From Rhodococcus sp. (in: high G+C Gram-positive bacteria) (lineage in GTDB: Bacteria; Actinomycetota; Actinomycetes; Mycobacteriales; Mycobacteriaceae), in the NCBI GenBank assembly GCA_004211695.1, contig SEEV01000023.1, forward strand, positions 1 to 34,657: a DNA stretch of 34,657 nucleotides. Reading direction: 5' to 3'. The notes beneath the pieces were generated by a model. It saw only the letters and a program-made list of their open reading frames with translations. It did not search any database and had not been told where the DNA came from. The translations under genes were made by a program, and so were the position numbers. Each line of letters begins with the position of its first letter. Positions within the stretch are counted from its first letter, which is position 1. Of the stretch, positions 1 through 7,510 are shown piece by piece.

Positions 1-234
1 TGAGTTCGGGGCGTGCAGCCCGACCACATCGCCGACAGTCAGGCCTTGGGCGGTGAGTGCGCCGGCTACCGCATCGATGCGTGCAACCAGGTCGCGATAC
101 TCGACGGTTGTACCTGAGCCCCGGTCGCGGAACGCGGTCCGTTGCAATTCTTCGTCGGACAAGGTGCCGAAAAGAAGGTCGTACAGACTCGATTCGGGGA
201 TGACGACGTCAGGGTGTGGGCTGGTGAAACTCAC
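1..234 (-). CDS. Acyl-CoA synthetase (AMP-forming, 4-coumarate-CoA ligase-like), N-terminal part only
   Basis: The reverse strand reads as the N-terminus of an AMP-dependent acyl-CoA synthetase. It contains SLYDLLFG, then TTVEYRDLVARIDAVAGAL, then VGDVVGLHAPNS, which is the usual order of the first adenylation subdomain. Only 78 codons are present; the gene runs off the left edge, so the AMP-binding and catalytic motifs are not visible. I chose the GTG at 232-234 because GGAAGG lies 7 bases upstream; an in-frame ATG at 247-249 has no ribosome binding site. Such enzymes activate carboxylic acids to CoA thioesters. It follows the crotonase gene on the same strand by about 40 bases, so the two could act on one acyl-CoA route. 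Substrate unknown. Confidence 0.75.
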   Translation of the reverse strand, partial: MSFTSPHPDVVIPESSLYDLLFGTLSDEELQRTAFRDRGSGTTVEYRDLVARIDAVAGALTAQGLTVGDVVGLHAPNS

Positions 235-275
235 GGATGTACCTTCCATTTCGGCGGGGTGAGGGACGGTTGTGA

Positions 276-1019
276 TCAGGCGACCAAAGCGGACATTGAA
301 AGCGGTCGACGCCGTGCCGGGTGCCGCGATCCGGTCCACCCCTGCAATTGGCCGAGGGCAGTGACCGCCGAGGCGAAGATGGTTGCCTTGATCGTCCCCA
401 GGGTGTCGGGATCCTTCCCCAACAGAGGGGTGGCAACCTCGAGCGCGGTATCGAGGACACCGTCGGCCGGGGCGGTGCGGTCGACCAATCCGTGCGCCCG
501 AGCCTCGGTGCCGCCGTAGCGATGCCCACTCGTCATGGCAGTGATCGCGGTCCGGTGGTCCGGTTTCGCTCGGATGAGAGCCGCCGTTCCAGGCATGAAC
601 GGAAGCCCGAAATCCACCTCTGGGAAGCAGAGATATCCCCGGTCGGATCGCATGATCCGGGAGTCATGGGCAACGGCGAACATCGCGCCGGCACCGCACG
701 CGTGGCCGCTGACAGCTGCCACTGTAGGTAGTGGGAAAGTCAGAATTCTGGTGAGCAGGGACTGAACGCGTCCGACGTGCCACGCCATTCGAACATAGTG
801 TGTTACAACCCATTCAATGTCCAGGGCATTGGTATCGAACTTTCCTCCGGCTGTCGTCACCAACGCCTGGGAGGGGCCCGCCTGGATTTCGTCGAGGTGG
901 CGTTCGACTGCAGTGATCGAGGATAAAGGGAAGCGGTTCTCGCCGTCTCCGACGTCGAGTACGGCGATATCGTCCTGATGGTTCGCGGACGCGAATCGCT
1001 GCGAGTCTGTGAAGATCAG
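276..1019 (-). CDS. Crotonase-superfamily protein (enoyl-CoA hydratase/isomerase-like), start codon unclear
   Basis: The frame encodes a crotonase fold. It has an N-terminal [15 protein letters not shown] strand region, the oxyanion-hole segment [17 protein letters not shown], and [19 protein letters not shown], which resembles delta3,delta2-enoyl-CoA isomerases. From the CTG at 1017-1019 it would be about 247 residues, a normal length. No ATG or GTG occurs in frame anywhere in the N-terminal region. The only in-frame TTG (861-863) would delete about 50 conserved-looking residues. The N-terminal limit given here is therefore arbitrary, and the gene may have lost its start (pseudogene) or use a rare one. 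It would isomerise or hydrate an unsaturated acyl-CoA. The acyl-CoA synthetase lies directly downstream. Confidence 0.6.
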   Translation of the reverse strand: MIFTDSQRFASANHQDDIAVLDVGDGENRFPLSSITAVERHLDEIQAGPSQALVTTAGGKFDTNALDIEWVVTHYVRMAWHVGRVQSLLTRILTFPLPTVAAVSGHACGAGAMFAVAHDSRIMRSDRGYLCFPEVDFGLPFMPGTAALIRAKPDHRTAITAMTSGHRYGGTEARAHGLVDRTAPADGVLDTALEVATPLLGKDPDTLGTIKATIFASAVTALGQLQGWTGSRHPARRRPLSMSALVA

Positions 1020-1284
1020 CGTTCGACCAGTGTGTGAGGGGGTAGTGGGGTGTGCTACCCGTGCCCGTGGGGGCCAGGCGGGTCGATCGGTCCTTATAGC
1101 CGCGTCCGCCAGGCCGGGTGTGCCGACATTCGAATATCCGGTAATGCCACATCCCGCCTACCTCGATCCTGAGAGGCGCCGTCATCGGGACGGCGCGAAC
1201 ACCGAATCTAGCAGTACCAAACGGTTAGGTAAACCACTCGGTACTACTAAATTCCGGGGCACAGTCCCGAGCGGTAGTACAAGG

Positions 1285-1440
1285 CTGCCGGCGGCCGAGG
1301 CCGACGGCCTGAATACGCAGATCGGGGAGAACCTGATCTGGCTGTCCGGCGGCGAACGGCAACGGCCCGCGATCGCCCGCTCCCTGCTCACTCAGCCACC
1401 GGTGCTGCTGCTCGACGAGCCCGACCTCAAGCGCCGGTTC
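1285..1440 (+). pseudogene. ABC-transporter ATPase fragment
   Basis: About 50 codons encode the heart of an ABC ATPase: the signature LSGGERQR (bases 1342-1365), then [19 protein letters not shown] with the Walker B aspartate and glutamate. Walker A, Q-loop and H-loop are absent. The flanking codons in the same frame do not look like ABC protein. The arrangement resembles ATPases fused to or paired with exporters ([11 protein letters not shown] before the signature). It cannot be functional alone and is read here as a decayed remnant in a gene-poor stretch. Confidence 0.75.
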
Positions 1441-1856
1441 GAGGTGACTGTCACCCGTGGCCCCGCCGCCGTCGAAGTCACGGACAGTCGAGTTGGTGGA
1501 GTTGGTCGCACATCGCGCTCCCTGCGTGCGGGTGTGACGCGTGCGATGAGGACGCGCAGGACGTCTTGCGGGAGTTGGCTGAGTACTCCGAGGCTCTGAC
1601 TGCCGGGCAGCTGTCAAACGGATCACCGGCAGGTTCTCACGATCCTTGAGCACTCCTGGGCCGGCGAAGGCTGGTTCGCAGCGGCAAGACGAGACCTGTC
1701 CGCGGCACGGGCCGCCGCTCGGTATTGCGGCACACGATAGTGCCCGCCCAGAATTGAAGTATCAGAACATTCGATTCAACCCGCGGTTCCTGATTTGGCC
1801 GGTCGGAGGTCCGCCGCATCGGTGGGTGCCGCCTCAACGGCGTGGGAGGACAACCG
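1441..1856. other. Gene-poor stretch with no recognisable intact gene
   Basis: About 415 bases without a convincing gene. One plus-strand frame around 1548-1615 reads [18 protein letters not shown], which looks like a scrap of real protein but ends at a stop soon afterwards and matches no family I recognise. The last bases hold the ribosome binding site GGGAGGA of the following cupin gene. Confidence 0.4.
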
Positions 1857-2435
1857 ATGTCCGGTCTCATCCGCAAGAGCCTCGATTCACCCGAGGAAAC
1901 CCGCCCCTTCGAGGACGACAAGGGCAAACTCGAACTCGTCAACGTTCCGTCCGGCGCGGTGGGGAGAGCTACCTTCCAGCCCGGCTGGCAGTGGTCCAAG
2001 CACGTCGAACCGATAGCCAAGACGGACAGCTGCCAAGCCGCTCACAGGGGTTACGTCATCTCGGGTCGCATGAAGATCGTCATGGACGACGGGGAGGGCA
2101 TGGAGTTCGGCGCGGGTGATCTCATGCTTTGCCCGCCCGGACATGACGCCTGGATTCTCGGTGATGAGCCCTGCGTGGTCATCGACTGGACCGGCGACGC
2201 CGACTACGCCAGCCGTAGACGGCAGGCAACCCCGAGAACGTCGACCAGAACCTCGCCCGAACCGGCGTCGACGCCACCGACAGGTACCTCGAATCACGCA
2301 ATCGTGTGGAGGCTCGGTGTCGTCGTGGCTGTAGCTGAAGATCCCCGTGCGCGACGGTCAGACAAATTGGTATCCCAATTCCACTGCCGCGCTGTCGATA
2401 CGGCGTGCGAGCCCAACGTGGGACAGTGGCAGTGA
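1857..2435 (+). CDS. Small cupin-domain protein with unrelated-looking C-terminal tail
   Basis: The ATG at 1857 follows GGGAGGA by 6 bases. The first ~118 residues form one cupin barrel of a type common in actinobacteria. It starts with PEETRPFEDDKGKLELVNV, continues with GRATFQPGWQWSKHVEP and HRGYVISGRMKIVMDDG, and closes with AGDLMLCPPGHDAWILGDEPCVVIDW. Such stand-alone cupins are usually 110-130 residues. After about base 2210 this frame turns into a basic, low-quality tail of some 75 residues, while another frame (about 2221-2337) reads ENVDQNLARTGVDATDRYL before a stop. A frameshift or fusion to a fragment near 2210 is therefore likely. Function unknown; the usual HxH metal motif is not evident. 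Confidence 0.65.
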   Translation: MSGLIRKSLDSPEETRPFEDDKGKLELVNVPSGAVGRATFQPGWQWSKHVEPIAKTDSCQAAHRGYVISGRMKIVMDDGEGMEFGAGDLMLCPPGHDAWILGDEPCVVIDWTGDADYASRRRQATPRTSTRTSPEPASTPPTGTSNHAIVWRLGVVVAVAEDPRARRSDKLVSQFHCRAVDTACEPNVGQWQ

Positions 2436-2711
2436 GAGCGCTGGGTTGGTGGGGAAGGCGTCCGCGGCGTGCTCGAACAGCGTCACGCACAGCTCACCGG
2501 CGAATCTGCCGCGGTACGCGATCCCGTCGAGGTGCGGGTGGGCGCGTGGATCGTCCTGGCCCACGCCTGGGATTGGGGGTGCGGGCCGGACGAGGGAGTG
2601 ATTGCATCCGAGCCGGGTCGGCCAGGTGCCGCCGGAGAACCCTCCGAGATCGAGCAGGGTGAGTGGGCGGCCGAGGGTGAATGCGGCCGCGGTGCGCGGG
2701 CGGGGTTTGGT
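2358..2711 (-). pseudogene. RES-domain (NAD+ phosphorylase toxin-like) C-terminal fragment
   Basis: The reverse frame ends in RPLTLLDLGGF, HPHLDGIAYRGRFAGELCV, TLFEHAADAFPTNPALSLPL and IDSAAVELGYQFV. This order matches the C-terminal half of RES-domain proteins (strand RPLxLLDL, then DGIxYxSR, then CVALFE). The N-terminal half, which holds much of the active site, is not found upstream in the same frame, and no antitoxin gene adjoins it. I read it as a truncated relic. It overlaps the doubtful tail of the cupin frame on the other strand. Confidence 0.5.
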
Positions 2712-3107
2712 TCGCCAACTCACCTCGATCGAACGCAAGCTCTGGGCCCTCGACGACGTCGATCGACGAGGACGCCTATCTGTGGCGGATCCGGACGACA
2801 CCGCCCGCGGCGGCGTCGGTCAGCCAGCGGTGTGCGTCGAAGCGCTCGCGCACGCCGCGATCGAGGCCGACCTTCGGGTTCCCCGGGGTGTACATGAGCG
2901 ACCTGCGTCGCAGGGGGTGCAGGTCGGCCGGGAGTTGGGGCAGGATCTGGTCGAGATACGAGCCAGCTTCGCCGTCGCGCTGAGGGACGGGCACCGACGC
3001 AGACGCCGGTCGGCCGTTCATGGGCTCGCTCCAAGATTTCAGCAGCGCCGACCTCGGAGCGCTGGCCATCAAAGCCGGTCCGCGTCGGTGTACCCGAGGG
3101 CGGCGAT
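2712..3107. other. Gene-poor stretch, probable decayed coding DNA
   Basis: No intact gene recognised. A reverse frame between about 2780 and 2960 contains YLDQILPQLPADLHPL and LMYTPGNPKVGLDRG, which have protein-like composition but no family I can name and no start or domain context. Treat it as relic DNA between the RES and molybdopterin-enzyme fragments. Confidence 0.35.
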
Positions 3108-3227
3108 GTCGTCGGGACCGCGCCCCGGGTTGCCGATCATCCCCTGCAACAGCAGCAGGTTCACCACGTCCTGGATGGTCGCGACGCCGTGCGTCTGCTG
3201 GGTCAACCCGATCGCCAGCGGATAATG
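3108..3227 (-). pseudogene. Molybdopterin oxidoreductase (formate-dehydrogenase-like) fragment
   Basis: About 40 codons read HYPLAIGLTQQTHGVATI followed by QDVVNLLLLQGMIGNPGRG. This matches the conserved GLTQHTHGvdnV...NLLLLRGniGrPGaG stretch of bis-molybdopterin-guanine-dinucleotide enzymes such as formate dehydrogenase alpha subunits. The expected continuation (CPVRGHSNVQG) is missing, and nothing before or after in frame belongs to the family. It is a relic. Its position just downstream of a folate one-carbon operon that would release formate is notable but may be chance. Confidence 0.5.
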
Positions 3228-3312
3228 GTCTTCTTCGAGGAGATCAGCGCGTCCGCCGTCTGGCTGGATCTGCGCGAGTGTCAGCCCGACCGCATCCACC
3301 ACCGTGCGAAGA

Positions 3313-3513
3313 TCAACCTACCGCAGATGCTTCACGCACTCCTCGAAGCCCGCGGTGCCGGTCCATGAATACCTGGTCCGGCACCGTCGCGGAATTGCGG
3401 TCCTCCGCCCGCAACGACACCAACATCGCAGGAACGCCTGTTGCATATGATTTCTCGTGCGTGATGAGGACATCGCCCTCGTCGAAGATGTACTTGTCGG
3501 TGGTGTCGGTCAT
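3313..3513 (-). CDS. Hypothetical 66-residue protein coupled to folP
   Basis: The ATG (3511-3513) overlaps the folP stop by four bases (ATGA), a typical translational-coupling junction. The product starts MTDTTDKYIFDEGDVLITHE and has no membrane segment or motif I recognise. It may be a genuine small last gene of the operon or the 5' remnant of a longer gene, because the DNA beyond it is decayed. Function unknown. Confidence 0.4.
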   Translation of the reverse strand: MTDTTDKYIFDEGDVLITHEKSYATGVPAMLVSLRAEDRNSATVPDQVFMDRHRGLRGVREASAVG

Positions 3514-4436
3514 GAAATCAGTTTCCTCGCGTGTGGGTTGGTTCGATGCAGGGAAGGGACAAGCGAGTCTTCGCTTGAGAAGTGCGCTGTTTCGGCTTCC
3601 GCGCGTTCCCACCTCTGGGTCGTCAGAAGCGCGTCCACACTGCTTCTGGGGTCATGGACACGAACACCCCAGACTTCCGCTCGTGCGGCGAGGACGGAAA
3701 TCGCTGCTGTCGCTGTGTCGCGATCGTCGACCGGGCGTTCAGTGGCTCCATTAGCGAGTAGCGTGCCCAGAAATCGCTTGCGGGAGGCCCCGATGAGGAC
3801 CCGGGTTCCAGACGCAACCAACGACGGCAGTGCAGCGAGCAGGGCCCAGTTGTCCGAAGCGGACTTGGCGAATCCGAGCCCGGGATCGATGATGAGAGAA
3901 CGGGCGTCGACCCCTGCGGCAATTGCCTTGGTTGCACAATTGTCCAGGTGGTCGCGGACGTCGTCCACGACGTTAGCGTACTCACGGACCGTCTGGTGGT
4001 GTCGGTAGCTTGTTGGTGTAACCCAGTGGTTGAGAATAAGATGTGCCCCGGACGCAGCTGCGACGGAATACATTCGGGGATCGGCGCATCCGCCCGAAAC
4101 ATCATTGATGTATGTAGCACCGGCCGCGGTGGCCGCTTCGGCGACGTCGGCGCGCATAGTATCGACGCTGACGGTGATACCAGATGCGACGAGCCCCGTG
4201 ATGACGGGAAGAACCCGGGAGCGTTCGAGTTCCGCTCCGATCCGGCGTGCACCGGGACGAGTCGATTCACCCCCGACATCAATGATTCCGGCACCGTCGG
4301 TGTGAAGCTGGATCCCGTGGGTGATGGCCCTCTCCGGGGCCAGATATCGCCCGCCGTCCGAAAAGGAATCAGACGTGACATTAAGGATTCCCATCACCGC
4401 TACGTGAAGGTCGGCGGCCGACGTGGTCGAAGCCAT
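3510..4436 (-). CDS. folP: Dihydropteroate synthase paralogue (FolP)
   Basis: 308 residues from the ATG at 4434-4436, one base after the maleylacetate reductase stop. Dihydropteroate synthase condenses 6-hydroxymethyl-dihydropterin pyrophosphate with p-aminobenzoate to start folate. Hallmarks are MGILNVTSDSFSDGG (15-29), IIDVGGESTRPGA (51-63), SVDTM (90-94), YINDVSGG (109-116), IIDPGLGFAKSASDNW (182-197) and IGASRKRFLG (215-224). The body resembles actinobacterial FolP1. Two oddities: the usual LMHxR segment reads LILNHWVT (133-140), so the methionine-histidine pair is replaced, and there is a tail of about 30 residues beyond the normal end. No other folate-synthesis gene (folB, folK, folE) is nearby, so this is probably a catabolic-operon copy that boosts folate for the LigM-like demethylases. 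Altered specificity is the alternative. Confidence 0.88.
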   Translation of the reverse strand: MASTTSAADLHVAVMGILNVTSDSFSDGGRYLAPERAITHGIQLHTDGAGIIDVGGESTRPGARRIGAELERSRVLPVITGLVASGITVSVDTMRADVAEAATAAGATYINDVSGGCADPRMYSVAAASGAHLILNHWVTPTSYRHHQTVREYANVVDDVRDHLDNCATKAIAAGVDARSLIIDPGLGFAKSASDNWALLAALPSLVASGTRVLIGASRKRFLGTLLANGATERPVDDRDTATAAISVLAARAEVWGVRVHDPRSSVDALLTTQRWERAEAETAHFSSEDSLVPSLHRTNPHARKLIS

Positions 4437-4437
4437 G

Positions 4438-5487
4438 TCAGAGCCGGTCCAGTTCATCATTGAGTGCGGCTCCGAGCAGCGCACGAATGCCTTCCGCTGT
4501 GATCGGGCAAGGATTCGGGTAGGGCTGCTGTGTCGCCAGCTCGACGGCCCAGTCGATATCTTCCTCCCGGAATCCGAGTGCGCGCAGGTTGGTTGGGCCG
4601 CCGCAGGAACGTACGAGGTCCTGAACTCCGTGAGCGGCATTCGACACTCTCAGTGCGCGGCATATCGCACGCTGTGCTTCCGGTGTCGCATGGGCGTTGT
4701 ACCCGATGGCATAGGGAAGCATCACGGTATGGGTGTCGGCGTGCGGCAGCCCGAACGACCCGCCGAGTGTGTGGCAGATCTTGTGATGGAGAGCCATGGT
4801 CACGCTGCCGAGACACACTCCGGCGAGCCAGGCGCCTTGGAGTGCATCCGATCGAGCTGAGACGTCGCCGTCCGATCCCAACCCCGGCAGTGCGTCTCCT
4901 AGGAGCCGAATCGCCTCCTCTGCCATCAAGGACACAATCGGGGAACCATCGTCGGCGTAGAGAGCCTCCACCGCGTGAGCCATAGCATTGACCGAGCTCG
5001 TCACCGCCAGCGTGGAGGGGAGCCCGGTCGTCAGTTGGGGATCGTAGATAACGGTCGTCGGTGCCACGGCTTCGTCTCGACCCGTTGTCTTCACTCCGGC
5101 ATCTGTAATTCCCCAGATCGGCGACATCTCCGAACCGGAGAACGTCGTCGGTACCGCCAGGATCGGCGCCCGAAGCCGGAGCGCGAATGCCTTGGCGAGG
5201 CCAATCGAGGAACCGCCGCCGATCGCGACGTATCCGTCGACCTCGGCGCTTGAATTCCGATGTGCGCCTTTGTCGACCTGCTCAATCGGCACATGCTGTA
5301 CGAGATCTGCTGTTCGGGCAACGACCACGCCGTCGAGCGGTGCGATGATCGACTCGTCGATACGTCGACTCGCGAGCAGGTGCACTCGCCGAAGTCCGAG
5401 GCGGGCGACTTCGGCGCGGAGCCCGGTGACGGTGCCCTCCCCGAAGACGACCCGTGTGGCCCGCGAGGTGTGTATGAAACTGTTCAC
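4438..5487 (-). CDS. Maleylacetate reductase
   Basis: 349 residues, the usual size (~350). This member of the iron-type alcohol dehydrogenase superfamily reduces maleylacetate to 3-oxoadipate with NAD(P)H, in the cytoplasm, after hydroxyquinol ring cleavage. Visible are the nucleotide-binding GGGSSIGLAKA (90-100), AVPTTFSGSEMSPIWGIT (111-128) typical of maleylacetate reductases, and the histidine-rich LHHKICHTLGG (233-243) and LPHADTH (247-253). The start is GTG at 5485-5487, overlapping the dioxygenase stop by four bases (GTGA), so the two are translationally coupled. That neighbour, hydroxyquinol 1,2-dioxygenase, makes exactly its substrate, which makes the assignment firm. folP begins one base after its stop. 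Confidence 0.93.
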   Translation of the reverse strand: MNSFIHTSRATRVVFGEGTVTGLRAEVARLGLRRVHLLASRRIDESIIAPLDGVVVARTADLVQHVPIEQVDKGAHRNSSAEVDGYVAIGGGSSIGLAKAFALRLRAPILAVPTTFSGSEMSPIWGITDAGVKTTGRDEAVAPTTVIYDPQLTTGLPSTLAVTSSVNAMAHAVEALYADDGSPIVSLMAEEAIRLLGDALPGLGSDGDVSARSDALQGAWLAGVCLGSVTMALHHKICHTLGGSFGLPHADTHTVMLPYAIGYNAHATPEAQRAICRALRVSNAAHGVQDLVRSCGGPTNLRALGFREEDIDWAVELATQQPYPNPCPITAEGIRALLGAALNDELDRL

Positions 5488-6377
5488 GTGGGATCCGCGG
5501 TCAGGACGAGGTCGATATGGGCGTGACGGAAGGGATTGCTCGTGCCGTAATGCTCCGCCTGCTGGGGGTCGTCAATTAGAGAGAACTCGACAATGAGGCT
5601 TTCCTTGACTCCGAAGACGGCATCCGAATCCAGGTACGGGGACCCGTCGACGAAGATGTGCGTGGTGATGGGGTGGTGGCCGGCCGCTCCTGCGATGAAG
5701 TGGATGTGTGCTGGCCGATACGGGTGCCGCTTGGTGCGTTCGAGCAACTGACCGACGGGGCCGTCAGTCGGGATGGGGTAGTGCGCGGGCACGATCGTCT
5801 TGAAGTGAAAGGAGCCGTTGGCGTCGGTGTTGAAGAGCCCACGCAGATTCAGATCCGGCACCAAGTCAGGGTTCTGCACGTCGTAGAAGCCCTTCTCATC
5901 TGCCTGCCAGACGTCGACGAGGGCACCGGCGAGCGGTGTTCCGTCCACCGACGCGACGGTGCCGGTAACCACGCACGGTTCACCGCCATCGGCCAGGGAG
6001 ATATCGTCCCCGAGGGCGCGTGGGGGTGAGTCCACCATGTGGAACGGTCCGAGGACCGTGGTTTCGGTCGCCCCTACCGGAATTCGGTTGGTGATGGAAT
6101 CGACGAGCATCGACAGGCCCAGGACATCGGAGAGCAGGATGAATTCCTGTCGTGTGGCGTCACATTTCTGACCGGTGCGGGTGAGGAACTCGATGCCGGC
6201 CTCCCACTCGGTCTGGGTGAGTTCCACGTCCTTGGCGAAAGCGTGGATATGGCGGACCAGGCTGCGTAGTATGTCGCGGAGCCGGGGATCCGGGGTGTCA
6301 TCGAATGCCGCTGCGGCCACATCCGCTGAGTTGGCTTCTGTGAAGATCGACCGAGGTGCGTTAGAAACGGACGACAC
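5484..6377 (-). CDS. Hydroxyquinol 1,2-dioxygenase (intradiol)
   Basis: 297 residues. Non-haem Fe(III) intradiol enzyme cleaving hydroxyquinol (1,2,4-trihydroxybenzene) to maleylacetate. An N-terminal helical dimerisation domain (~1-105, with LTRTGQKCDATRQEFILLSD) is followed by the catalytic beta-sandwich. The four iron ligands are visible: Tyr165 (in EKGFYDVQ), Tyr200 (AHYPIP), His224 and His226 (RPAHIHF). Spacing fits the hydroxyquinol dioxygenase subgroup, and the adjoining maleylacetate reductase supports this over catechol or chlorocatechol 1,2-dioxygenase. The GTG start (6375-6377) has an excellent Shine-Dalgarno, AAGGAGGTGATC, lying inside the end of the preceding dehydrogenase gene (17-base overlap). 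Confidence 0.92.
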   Translation of the reverse strand: MSSVSNAPRSIFTEANSADVAAAAFDDTPDPRLRDILRSLVRHIHAFAKDVELTQTEWEAGIEFLTRTGQKCDATRQEFILLSDVLGLSMLVDSITNRIPVGATETTVLGPFHMVDSPPRALGDDISLADGGEPCVVTGTVASVDGTPLAGALVDVWQADEKGFYDVQNPDLVPDLNLRGLFNTDANGSFHFKTIVPAHYPIPTDGPVGQLLERTKRHPYRPAHIHFIAGAAGHHPITTHIFVDGSPYLDSDAVFGVKESLIVEFSLIDDPQQAEHYGTSNPFRHAHIDLVLTADPT

Positions 6378-7446
6378 CGGTGATCACCTCCTTGTTGCGG
6401 GCAGCGCTGAACGCCGCGTTGACGTCGTCGAGTGTGAAGGTCTTGGAGATGATGTGTGTCGAGTCGATGATGCCGTTTTCGAGCATCGCGGCATACAGGG
6501 GAATGTCCCGTTTGAGGTGGCCTCCACCGGTCTGCGAGCTGGAGATGCGCTTCGCACCGACTCCGAAGTCGAGTGCATTGAGTGTGATCGAATCGGTGGG
6601 TTGTGCCATCGAGGTCGGAACAACGACCCCGCCGCCGCGAGCCATCGCGAATGCCTGCTCTGCGGCGAGTGTGGTGCCGCCGGCCTCCAGTGCGGCATCG
6701 ACTCCACGACCGCCGGTGAGTTCCTTGACCTGCTGGACGGGGTCGCCGTCCGCGGGGTCGACGAGGTGCGTGGCCCCGAGATCGGCCGCCAGGGACCTCC
6801 TGGCCGGATCCCATTCGATGGCGATGATCGTTCGGGCTCCGGCGACGCGTGCTGCCTGGACCATCCACAGCCCCAGGTGGCCGCAGCCCACAATGGCGAC
6901 TGACCATCCGGGTTGGACACCAGCGACATTGAAGACAGCGCCGAGTCCGCTGATGACGCCGCATCCGAGCACCGATGCCTGTTCGATCGAGATGTCGGCA
7001 TCGATGGTGACGATGCCGGACTCGCGTAGGACCATGAACTCTGCGAGCGCTCCGACGCCTCCGTCGACGTAGACGGCGTTGCCGTCGCTGCGGACGCCGA
7101 CCTCCCGCGGCGGCACCATGCCCCCGAAGATCTCGTCGCAGGATGAGGGTGTGCCCTGCAGGCAGGGGTAGCAGAGGTTGCATTCGGCCGAGCCGGCGGT
7201 TGCGATCCTGTCACCGGTGCGCGTGCGAGTGACTCCAGGTCCGACTGCTCGAACGATTCCGGTCCCCGCATGCCCTGTGATGAATGGGGGAGGAACAAGG
7301 GTGAGCCCCTCGGTGGCGAGCACGTCCGTCACGCAGACAGCAACGGCGTTCATTTCGACAACCACCTCGCCGGGGCCGGGTTCGCGGAGCGTGACCTCCT
7401 CGATGAGCAGGGGCGAGTCAACCCCTACGTGCAGTGCAGCTTTCAT
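6361..7446 (-). CDS. Zinc-dependent alcohol dehydrogenase-family oxidoreductase, copy 1
   Basis: 361 residues; ATG 7444-7446 follows GGAGG, which excludes a longer upstream frame. Medium-chain dehydrogenase/reductase. Catalytic zinc ligands are Cys38, His59 and Cys162 (VLGCGVISG); the structural zinc set is Cys89, 92, 95 and 103; the NAD(P) site is VGCGHLG (186-192). The residue after the zinc-binding His59 is alanine (GHAG) instead of the near-universal glutamate of GHE. The second copy at 18399 has the same change and the same cysteine positions, so the two form one subfamily. Likely it oxidises or reduces an alcohol/aldehyde intermediate; formaldehyde or an aromatic alcohol are candidates. 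It overlaps the dioxygenase gene and is the first gene after the LuxR-type regulator. Confidence 0.85.
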   Translation of the reverse strand: MKAALHVGVDSPLLIEEVTLREPGPGEVVVEMNAVAVCVTDVLATEGLTLVPPPFITGHAGTGIVRAVGPGVTRTRTGDRIATAGSAECNLCYPCLQGTPSSCDEIFGGMVPPREVGVRSDGNAVYVDGGVGALAEFMVLRESGIVTIDADISIEQASVLGCGVISGLGAVFNVAGVQPGWSVAIVGCGHLGLWMVQAARVAGARTIIAIEWDPARRSLAADLGATHLVDPADGDPVQQVKELTGGRGVDAALEAGGTTLAAEQAFAMARGGGVVVPTSMAQPTDSITLNALDFGVGAKRISSSQTGGGHLKRDIPLYAAMLENGIIDSTHIISKTFTLDDVNAAFSAARNKEVITGVVRF

Positions 7447-7510
7447 CGGTGAAAGTCCTCCGTCGAATCGTGGTTCGGTGTGCGCATGCGGTGTGCAAAC
7501 TGTGGTGTGG

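Noticed and set aside
5484-6377. Catechol or chlorocatechol 1,2-dioxygenase
   Set aside because: No muconate cycloisomerase or dienelactone hydrolase gene follows; the coupled gene is maleylacetate reductase.
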